Source: Roseiarcus sp963779095 (GTDB lineage Bacteria > Pseudomonadota > Alphaproteobacteria > Rhizobiales > Beijerinckiaceae). Taken from it: a DNA stretch of 64,000 bases. The stretch covers positions 62,001-126,000 of the forward strand of contig CAVZWU010000001.1 in assembly GCA_963779095.1 (NCBI GenBank). The letters run 5' to 3'. The notes under the pieces were generated by a model. The model saw nothing but the letters and a program-made list of their open reading frames with translations. It did no database searches and had not been told where the DNA came from. Shown piece by piece: positions 52,560-59,360 of this stretch (position 1 is the first letter of the stretch; every line of letters begins with the position of its first letter). Both the position numbers and the translations under genes were made by a program.

Positions 52560-52898
52560 TCAGGAGCCCCGCAAAATCGAGCGCAGCGCGGCCAAAAGCG
52601 GGGGAATCTCTTCAGTCGCCGCCTTCCAGAGGACATCGTGATCGATGTCGAAGTAGGCGTAAATCAATCGGTTGCGCATCGCGACAATCTCGCGCCAAGG
52701 AATGGCGGGTTCTGACATGCGCGTCTCGAGGCTCACCTTGGAGGCGGCTTCGCCGAAGACTTCGATGGCGCGAATGAGAGCGAACCGGAGCATCAGATTC
52801 GTTTCAAGCTCGGCTCGATCGTGCTTCGCAACGAAGCTTTGGCATGCTTCCGCGGCTTCAATCATATGACGCGCGCGAATTTTGTCGTCACGCCGCAT
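52560..52898 (-). CDS. HepT-like (HEPN/DUF86) toxin with altered catalytic motif
   Basis: The 112-residue all-helical HEPN protein has the family middle (LRFALIRAIEVFGEAASKVS, PWREIVAMRNRLIYAYFDID). Active HepT ribonucleases carry R-x4-H-x-Y; here it reads R75-NRLI-Y80-A-Y82, so the catalytic His is replaced by Tyr. It overlaps the upstream MntA-like gene by 11 bases, as is usual for the pair. It is likely an attenuated or inactive toxin, or a member regulated differently. The codon is TAC, one base from CAC. Confidence 0.87.
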   Translation of the reverse strand: MRRDDKIRARHMIEAAEACQSFVAKHDRAELETNLMLRFALIRAIEVFGEAASKVSLETRMSEPAIPWREIVAMRNRLIYAYFDIDHDVLWKAATEEIPPLLAALRSILRGS

Positions 52899-53190
52899 AT
52901 TCGGTCGCAGCCGTGCGCAGCACCTCGTCGCGGAAGTATCGGCTCAGATCCTCGGCCGTGCGCAGATCCACCTTGCGCCCGTTCAGTAGCGACATGAGCT
53001 CGAGTTCGATCTTCGCCATGCCGATCAGGCCGGGTTTGGCGTGCGGCTCGAATTCGACCAGGAGGTCGACGTCGCTGTCGGGCCAGGCGGCGCCTCTCAG
53101 CGTCGATCCGAACAGCGATAACCGCCGGATCCGATGCCTCCGGCAGATCGAGGCCAGGGCCTCCGGGTCAGGGAACAACGCGTCTCGCAT
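52888..53190 (-). CDS. MntA-like minimal nucleotidyltransferase antitoxin
   Basis: The 100-residue protein has the nucleotidyltransferase motif GS-x10-D-x-D (Gly28-Ser29, Asp40, Asp42, in LFGSTLRGAAWPDSDVDLLV). MKVDLRTAEDL-type strand (GRKVDLRTAEDLSRYF) follows. In the HepT/MntA system the antitoxin AMPylates a Tyr of the toxin. All catalytic residues are present here. The start ATG 53190 follows GGAG. The pair sits between two copies of one terminator. Confidence 0.9.
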   Translation of the reverse strand: MRDALFPDPEALASICRRHRIRRLSLFGSTLRGAAWPDSDVDLLVEFEPHAKPGLIGMAKIELELMSLLNGRKVDLRTAEDLSRYFRDEVLRTAATEYAA

Positions 53191-53258
53191 GACAACTCCT
53201 TAAGCGAAAGCTTGGCGTGACAACAGGCGCCGCCTGGCTGCGTTCCCGCCTTCACCAA

Positions 53259-53301
53259 GGCGGCGGGTCCAAAGAAACGCCCGCCGCCCTTGATTTTTTG
53301 C
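53259..53301 (+). terminator. second copy of the nlpD terminator sequence
   Basis: Same 43 bases as 52512-52554 except one position. It lies just upstream of the EamA gene and in front of the start of the MntA-like gene, where a terminator is not needed. It is therefore probably a duplicate made when the toxin-antitoxin module arrived. Confidence 0.8.
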
Positions 53302-53323
53302 GCTCCGACGGACAGGGGGAGCG

Positions 53324-54214
53324 ATGAAAGCGAAGCCCCTCGACCTGTCCGCGTCCGCGCTGACTGGCGCGCTCTGCGTCGTGTGGGGCTTCAACCAGGT
53401 CGTCGCCAAGCTTGCGCTGCCTGATGTCGGCCCGATCATGCAGACGGGCGTCCGCTCCGCAATCGGAGCGATCTGCGTCGTCGCGTTCGCGCTCGCGACG
53501 AACCGGCGGCTGTTCGATCTCGACGGCACGGAGACCGCGGGCGCGTTGGCCGGCGTCCTGTTCACCGGCGAGTTCATCGCGCTTTACGAATCGCTGCGCT
53601 TCACCACTGCCGCGCGCGCCACGGTGTTCGTCTACGCAGCGCCGTTCTTTGTCGCCTTCGGCGCCGCGTTCCTGCTCAAGGACGAGCGGCTGAGGCCAAT
53701 CCAGTGGGCGGGTCTCGGCCTCGCCTTTCTCGGCGTCGCCTGCGGCATGGCGGGGCGGACGCCGGACGGCGCGCTTGCGGGTGACGCGCTTGCGCTCCTC
53801 GCCGCGGCGCTTTGGGGCGCAACGACGCTCGTCATCAAGGCGACGCCCCTCAAACGCGCCGATCCCTTGAAAGTTCTGCTCTACCAGATCGGGGCTGCGG
53901 CGCTGATCGCGCCGGCTGCCGCGTATGCCTTTGGCGAGCCGGCGCCTGTCCACCTGTCCGGCGCCGCGATCGCATCGCTCCTCTGGCAGGGCGTCGCTGT
54001 GGTGGGCGTAAGCTATGCGCTCTGGTTCTGGGTGCTGACGCGCTACGTCGTCGCGCAGCTCTCCGCCTTCACCTTCATCTCCCCGCTCGTTGGCGTGTTC
54101 GCCGGCTGGCTCGTATTCGGCGAGACGATCACCGCCGCCTTCGCTTTGGCGATCGCGCTGGTTCTCGCCGGGCTTGCCCTCGTCAACTGGCCGCGAAGGC
54201 GCGCCGCGCTTTAG
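53324..54214 (+). CDS. DMT-superfamily (EamA) transporter
   Basis: The 296-residue protein has ten helices and two EamA repeats (GALCVVWGFNQVVAKLALP, FIALYESLRFTTAARATVFV, WFWVLTRYVVAQLSAFTFIS, PLVGVFAGWLVFGE). It is a different subtype from the EamA protein at 22.9 kb. Substrate unknown. Its 3' end overlaps the convergent DUF815 gene by four bases. Start ATG 53324 follows GGGGGAGCG. Confidence 0.87.
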   Translation: MKAKPLDLSASALTGALCVVWGFNQVVAKLALPDVGPIMQTGVRSAIGAICVVAFALATNRRLFDLDGTETAGALAGVLFTGEFIALYESLRFTTAARATVFVYAAPFFVAFGAAFLLKDERLRPIQWAGLGLAFLGVACGMAGRTPDGALAGDALALLAAALWGATTLVIKATPLKRADPLKVLLYQIGAAALIAPAAAYAFGEPAPVHLSGAAIASLLWQGVAVVGVSYALWFWVLTRYVVAQLSAFTFISPLVGVFAGWLVFGETITAAFALAIALVLAGLALVNWPRRRAAL

Positions 54215-55088
54215 CCGTCCGCGGCATCGAGCGGCTTGCCGAGCCGCCCGGCCAGATCCTGAATAAACTGCCACGCCGTGCGCCCGGAGCGCGCGCCGCG
54301 CGTCGTCGCCCATTCGAGCGCTTCGGCTTCGAGCTTGCCCGTCGGCGCCTCGAGGCGGAAATGCCTGGCGTAGCCGTGAACCATGGCGAGATAATCGTCC
54401 TGGCTGCAATGGTGGAAGCCGAGCCAGAGGCCGAACCGGTCGGAGAGCGACACCTTCTCCTGGACCGCCTCGCCCGGATTGATCGCGCTGCCGCGCTCGT
54501 TCTCCATCATGTCGCGCGGCAGAAGATGGCGCCGGTTCGAGGTCGCGTAGAAGAGCACGTTTCCGGGCGCCCTTCGATTCCGCCCTCGAGCGCGGCTTTC
54601 AGCGACTTGTAGGACGTGTCGCCGGCGTCGAACGAAAGGTCGTCGCAAAAGACGATGAACCGGTAGGGCGCGTCGCGTAAAAGGCCCATGAGCGCGGGCA
54701 GGCCCTCGATGTCCTCGCGATGGATTTCGACCAGTTTCAGGCGCCCGGCGACCTCGCTCTCGCGATTGATCGAGGCGTGCGCCGCCTTGACCAGCGACGA
54801 CTTGCCCATGCCGCGCGCGCCCCAGAGCAGCGCATTGTTGGCGGGAAGGGCGCGCGCGAAACGCTCGGTGTTCTCGACCAGAAGGTCGCGCACCCGGTCG
54901 ATCCCGCGCAGGAGCGCGATGTCGACGCGGTTGACACGCGCGACGGGCGCGAGGGCGCCCGTGTCGGCGCGCCAGATGAAAGCCTCGGCGGAGTCGAAAT
55001 CGGGCCTGTCCGGGGGAGGGGGCGCGAGGCGATCGAGCGCCTCGGCGATGCGGCGGAGGAGGTCGGCTTGGCTCTCGAGGGGGGGCAA
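54211..55088 (-). CDS. DUF815 AAA-type ATPase, frameshifted
   Basis: The N-terminal frame from ATG 55088 has Walker A LLWGARGMGKSSLVKAAHA, then VEIHREDIEGLPALMGLLR and Walker B YRFIVFCDDLSFDAGD. Near 54580 the frame changes. The remainder reads GNVLFYATSNRRHLLPRDM, VSLSDRFGLWLGFHHCSQDD and TAWQFIQDLAGRLGKP, ending at 54211. Total length is about 293 residues, as for DUF815. Role unknown; in related genomes it lies near surE/pcm/nlpD and secDF, so it may be linked to envelope functions (inference). Confidence 0.85.
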
Positions 55089-55219
55089 GGCGCGGAATGC
55101 TCCTGAAAGGTTGAGGAGCCCTTGCCATAGCGGCCTGCGAACCTCCTGTCTCGGAAGGGATTCAAAATACGATCGCGTGACCGGCTTTCGCTCCGCGCGA
55201 GCCAGGGCGTGCGGCGGCC

Positions 55220-55249
55220 AAAAAAAGCGGCGCCGCCAGGCGCCGCTTT
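55220..55249 (-). terminator. Rho-independent terminator for the PEP-CTERM gene
   Basis: An 8-bp perfect stem (GCGGCGCC/GGCGCCGC) with a GCCA loop. On the minus strand it is followed by a run of seven T residues. It lies about 85 bases after the restored stop of the PEP-CTERM-like gene. Confidence 0.75.
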
Positions 55250-55332
55250 CTCTCGCGTTTTCCCGTTACGCGGAGTTTCCAAAGCTCTCATCCCGCGCGA
55301 TGAGGGCCTCGGGCCTCGCTCGCGGGGCTGGG

Positions 55333-57169
55333 TTACGCTGCGTGTTGCGAACGGTCGGCGCTCGCGACTGTCGCGCTGCCGGGGCGCTTCTTTTGGTAGC
55401 CCGCAAACCCAAGGCCTGCGAAACCGATGAGGAGCATGGCCCAGGTGGACGATTCGGGGATGGCGCCGGTCGTTCCGCCGGAGCTCGCAAAGCTCGAGTT
55501 GTAATCGGGAGCTCGCCGATCACCGTGCCGATCGCGGCGTCGAGCTGATTCTGGGAAAGCTCGCCATAGCCTAGAAAGAACGCCACGCCGTAAGGGTCGT
55601 CCGAATTCGGGCTACCGTCGGTCAAGAACGCGTTGCCGCAATTGGCGCTGCCGCTTACCTTCGTGCAATTCGGATCCAGCGCGTATTGCACCCACATCCA
55701 GTTGAAAATGGTCGACTCGTCCAAACTACCATCGACCGACGAAGTGAGCGGGGAATAAGAGAGGTCCGTGCTGCCGTCCGAGTTGTTGATCATGGTCACC
55801 CAACCAACTCGGTCTGAAACGTGATGAAGTCGCCGACGTTGCTCAAGTTCGGACGATCGTGAAAATCGAGCCCGAAGTCGGTCGCAGGATCAAAGACTGT
55901 GTTGTTGGGGGGGCCGCCAACGACATTTGTCTGATCCCAGTAGGGATCGAACTGGTCTGCGGGCCGGTTCGGATTTCCCCCGATCAGGGGATTGGAATTG
56001 CCCCCGGTGGTCAAAGGATCGAAATTCCCAACCGACCGCGGATCGCTGGTTCCGGTAATGAGAGGCGTTCCGACCGCGTCGTGCTGGTAGACAATCGTTG
56101 GCTGCGCCACCTGACTGCCTATCGGCAACAAGATGTTGTTCCACGCCGCGAAACCAGTGCTGGTATATCTCTGGATGTAGTTGAAGTTGGTGAAACCATC
56201 CAGATTGGCGGCCTGTTGCGCGGTAAATCCAAGTTGCGGCTTCGGAGTAACGTTGAGTTGTCCCGTCCCGACTGCGGCTCCGATGGCCGTGCTAAACCCA
56301 TTGAACTTGAGGGTTCCACTGACGATGTCATCTGTCGTCCAGGGCGTAAGATTGCGGCCCAGGCTGGCCTGATATGGCCCGGTGACTGAATAGCCGCTCA
56401 GCGTGCCGGCCTGGTTCGTAATCACCGTTGACATCTTCAACGTTACGGTCTGTGCGCCGTAGAGCGACTGGTTCGCCTGGACGAACGCCGTCGCATTACC
56501 GGTCCACGGGATCGGCTGCGAAAGGGCGCGATTCGTTCCTGTTACGTTGGAGCTGTCGTCGTAGTTTCTGAACACCATCTGGTTCGAGCAGGGCGTGTAA
56601 AGGCAATAAAAATAAACCCCGCCGGTCCCTGTCGCCGTGAGTCCGAGGCCCGTCGCGGTCAGCGTGTCGGTCACTGTCGCTAGTGGATCAAATCAATCCG
56701 ATGAGTCCGGCCCAATCCGAGTGATTTCAACGGTATGGCGGCACCGGCTCGGGTTCCAAAAGTCGGATTCTATCCACTAGGTGGCCGGTGGGGTACGGGG
56801 GCGAGGTGACGGTGGCATTCAGGCTATTGTAGGTCGTGGAGCCTCCGACCGAATAGTTCACGATGCGGCCGAGTTGCGGGTTCAGAGCAGGAAAATTCGC
56901 GCTCGCGCTCGCACGCCGCTGCCGAAAGTCCAGGTTCCAGTTCCATTGCCGGTCGGTTGGGTCAAAGGAGCCGGCGGGGCGGGAATGGCCAGCTGGCTCC
57001 AGTTGCCGTTTGGCGACATTGTCTCCCGAGTGACGTCTTGAAGCGAGGGCAGGGTGGCCTGCGCCGAGGCTCGCTCGACGGAAATCGGCGAGAATGCGAT
57101 AATGGCGAAGCCGGCGATCATCAGTCGCCGCACCCCTGCCGGCAGGGCGTTTCTTTGCAATGTTGACAC
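55333..57169 (-). pseudogene. PEP-CTERM-like exported protein, interrupted by MITE B2 and frameshifted
   Basis: The likely start is GTG 57169 (GGAG upstream) with a signal peptide (LMIAGFAIIAFSPISVERASA). A beta-rich body follows (NGTGTWTFGSG, LGRIVNYSVGGSTTYNSL, TLKMSTVITNQAGTLSGYSV, FNWMWVQYALDPNC). After a frame change near 55507 it ends with an anchor IPESSTWAMLLIGFAGLGF and a basic tail (YQKKRPGS), stopping at 55333. The motif reads PES where PEP is usual. Element B2 (56680-56780) splits the gene, and deleting it joins PTGHLATVTDTLTATG in frame. Further changes lie near 56905 and 55800. Sorting by an exosortase is expected but none is visible here. Confidence 0.72.
56680..56780 (+). mobile_element. 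MITE group B, copy B2
   Basis: A 101-bp CTAG-to-CTAG element differing from B1 at only two positions (GATGAG/GATAAG and CAAAAG/CAAACG). Its position inside the PEP-CTERM-like gene, and the frame restored on removal, show that it is an insertion. It is about 26 kb from B1. Confidence 0.88.
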
Positions 57170-57435
57170 CAAAATGCTCCGATCCGAGTGGAGAAGGACA
57201 CCTCGATGATTGTAGTTTACGGGATGCCCTCTGGATGCCGCAACACAAATGTTAAATTGCCACAATCTTGGCGCAAAGGCAAGTCGCGCCACGGTCGCTG
57301 GACCTAGACTTTACGGAGGGCTGGTCCCTAACGTTGGGGAATCTTGGCAACCTGTCGCGCGGCGCCAATCCGCGGGCCGGGCGCGGAGGTTGCTCGGAAC
57401 CGGGCAGGCGGCGAACGTCGCGGCGGCAAGCCTAC

Positions 57436-57561
57436 TCATGACCAGCTATAGGCGAACAAGCCCATGACCACCACGATGATCACGGCGGCGATCACGTAAT
57501 GCTTGGCCTCCCATTCGTGCAAGGTGAGGACCCGCTGATGCAATGGCCGCTTCGAGGACAT
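57436..57561 (-). CDS. small single-helix membrane protein
   Basis: A 41-residue frame from ATG 57561 with a charged N-terminus (SSKRPLHQRVLTLHEWEAKH) and one C-terminal helix (VIAAVIIVVVMGLFAYSW). The layout is that of small cytochrome-oxidase or envelope accessory proteins. No family was recognised. It stands between vapC and the PEP-CTERM-like gene, transcribed in the same direction. Confidence 0.5.
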   Translation of the reverse strand: MSSKRPLHQRVLTLHEWEAKHYVIAAVIIVVVMGLFAYSWS

Positions 57562-57597
57562 GGTTTCGCCTAGCATCAAAACCGCGGCTGGCAAACC

Positions 57598-57982
57598 TCA
57601 GGGCGCCCGAATGTCGGTTTGCGCGAAGTCGGAGCTCTTGAACAGCAGCGGCTCTTGCGTGACGGAGGCCAGCGCGTAGGAGAAACAGTCGCCGAAGTTG
57701 AGGCCGGCGGGATGGCGCCCCTTGCCAATCGACGCCACGCCCGTCGCGCGACGTCCACCAGTTCGGAATCGACCGCAACGATCTCGACGCCAGCCTTGTG
57801 CAGCCAGAGGTCGAGCTCGGCTCCGCCGCGCGCGCCGAGGCGCGTCTCAATCACCATGGCCGTTTCAAGAAAGTTGCAGCCGAGATCATGCGCACCGGAT
57901 CGTCGGCGATTTGCTCCTCCAGGGCTGAAGCTTCGGGTTCGTCGAGGGCGATCGCCACGATCGCCGAAGTGTCGATGACCAT
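57598..57982 (-). CDS. VapC-like PIN-domain toxin, frameshifted twice
   Basis: From ATG 57982: MVIDTSAIVAIALDEPEASA with the first catalytic Asp. After a change near 57870 (a T missing in a short T run) it continues TAMVIETRLGARGGAELDL and IVAVDSELVDVARRAW. After a second change near 57727, again at a T run, it reads GRHPAGLNFGDCFSYALA with the later acidic residue and ends DFAQTDIRAP. Restored length is 128 residues, normal for PIN-type VapC ribonucleases. It overlaps the vapB stop by one base (TGATG). Confidence 0.85.
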
Positions 57983-58236
57983 CAGCCGGGCAGTCCATTC
58001 CGGTCGTAACCGATGATTTCCTCCGCGCTCCTGTGATCGACGACAGGCAGGGCGCGCCAGCGGCGACGAATCTCCGCGAGGTCGTCCAGCAGCGCGGCTC
58101 GGCGCGCGCCGCCGCCGACTTGCCGCAGACGTTCCTCGAGCGCGCGCCGGGTGGCAAGCGTGAGGCTTTCTCCGGTCCGCTCGGCCAATGCGCGCGCCAG
58201 ACGCTCGGTTTCCTTGTCTTTAATGCTCAAAGCCAT
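57982..58236 (-). CDS. VapB-like antitoxin
   Basis: From ATG 58236 an 84-residue protein of the Rv0623/PSK-operon type. The N-terminal part is ALSIKDKETERLARALAERT, then GESLTLATRRALEERLRQV. The C-terminal toxin-binding tail contains DHRSAEEIIGYDRNGLPG. It neutralises the adjacent VapC and represses the operon. It is intact although its toxin carries two frame breaks. Confidence 0.9.
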   Translation of the reverse strand: MALSIKDKETERLARALAERTGESLTLATRRALEERLRQVGGGARRAALLDDLAEIRRRWRALPVVDHRSAEEIIGYDRNGLPG

Positions 58237-58410
58237 CAAGAAGGTTCCTAACTGTCAATATTCTACCATCTCGTCGCTCGGCGTCAATCGTCCCTGATTT
58301 GGCAAACGCGCCGGAGGCGCAAGTCGCCGAGCCGAATTTCACTTATCGGGGGACTTGCCTTTCGTCCGCGCCCGCGGTGTATTATTCACGCAGGGGTCGC
58401 GGGGGAATTC

Positions 58411-58584
58411 ATGAACGTCCTCTTGATAGCCGCCGGCTCGATCCTCATGGCGCTCGGGCTCGTGATGGCGGCCAATCGAAGCGGATATGTCTATTTCATC
58501 GTCGGACCGAGGGCGGTTCTGGCGCTGGCCGGCGCGATCGCCGTCGCCGCGCTGGCGTTCCGGCTTCTTCACGCGCCGGGATGA
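58411..58584 (+). CDS. small two-helix membrane protein
   Basis: A 57-residue frame from ATG 58411, preceded by GGGGG, with two helices (NVLLIAAGSILMALGLVMAA and AVLALAGAIAVAALAFRLL) joined by NRSGYVYFIVGPR. Family unknown. It lies upstream of the SufA-type gene in the same orientation, 113 bases away. The hydrophobic pattern and good start make it likely to be real. Confidence 0.55.
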   Translation: MNVLLIAAGSILMALGLVMAANRSGYVYFIVGPRAVLALAGAIAVAALAFRLLHAPG

Positions 58585-58697
58585 CAGGCGCTGCCGGGAG
58601 GCGCGCCGCGGATCGCGGCGCCCTGTCAAACCGGCTCGCCCAATGCTATATATCGGGTGACCGCCGGGCCTTGAACCCGGTGGAGGGAGACTGACGG

Positions 58698-59084
58698 ATG
58701 GCGTCCCGACTTTTACGCCGGCAGGTGATGAGTTTGACCGACGCGGCGGCGGCGCGTGTGCGCGAACTGACCGAAGCGGCCGGAAAGCCAGTGGCTGGCC
58801 TGCGCGTCGGCGTGAAGAACGGCGGCTGCGCCGGCATGTCCTACACAATGGAGCTTGCCGAAAGCGCTACTCCGCTCGACGAGATCGTCGAGGACAAGGG
58901 CGTGCGCCTGCTGATCGACCCGAAGGCGGTGCTGTTCCTGCTCGGCTCTCAGATGGATTTCAAGGTCGACCGCTTCTCCGCCAGCTTCGCCTTCTCCAAC
59001 CCCAACGAGACCTCGGCCTGCGGCTGCGGCGAGAGCGTGGCGATCACCCCGGCCGACCCCGAGGCGCTCAACGCGCCGGCCTGA
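58698..59084 (+). CDS. iron-sulfur cluster carrier (SufA/IscA, HesB family)
   Basis: The 128-residue protein (an ATG at 58728, MSLTDAAAAR, is an equally good start) has the A-type carrier fold with its three ligand cysteines: Cys44 in KNGGCAGMSYT and Cys108/Cys110 in TSACGCGES. It accepts and transfers Fe-S clusters to target proteins in the cytosol. It lies apart from suf genes here. The alphaproteobacterial SufA usually closes the suf operon, so the rest of the operon may be elsewhere. Confidence 0.93.
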   Translation: MASRLLRRQVMSLTDAAAARVRELTEAAGKPVAGLRVGVKNGGCAGMSYTMELAESATPLDEIVEDKGVRLLIDPKAVLFLLGSQMDFKVDRFSASFAFSNPNETSACGCGESVAITPADPEALNAPA

Positions 59085-59160
59085 ACTGGGCCGCTCCCCG
59101 CCAAGCTCGGGGAAGGATCCCCAGGCTCGTATTAGAGCGTGCTGCGGTCCGATGGAAATC

Positions 59161-59265
59161 GTCATCGCGAGGACCCACGGGCTTGGCCCGCGGGGACGCG
59201 GCGATCCAGGAGTTGCGGGCGCCCTAAGTTCCCCTGGATTGCTTCGGCTCACGCCTCGCAATGAC
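59161..59265 (+). repeat. dispersed palindromic repeat, family E, copy 4
   Basis: From GTCATCGCGAGG to CCTCGCAATGAC with inner blocks GGCGATCCAGGA and CCCTGGATTGC. It lies between the SufA-type gene and the convergent dnaE end. Same boundaries as the copies at 15545, 37753 and 38236. Confidence 0.75.
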
Positions 59266-59360
59266 GGCGCTGGTTCCATCCAATCACAGCACACTCCAGG
59301 CGCCCAACCCGATAAAATAATCCGGGCGGCGCTTTATCGCGAGCCGATCGGAGCGCGGCC

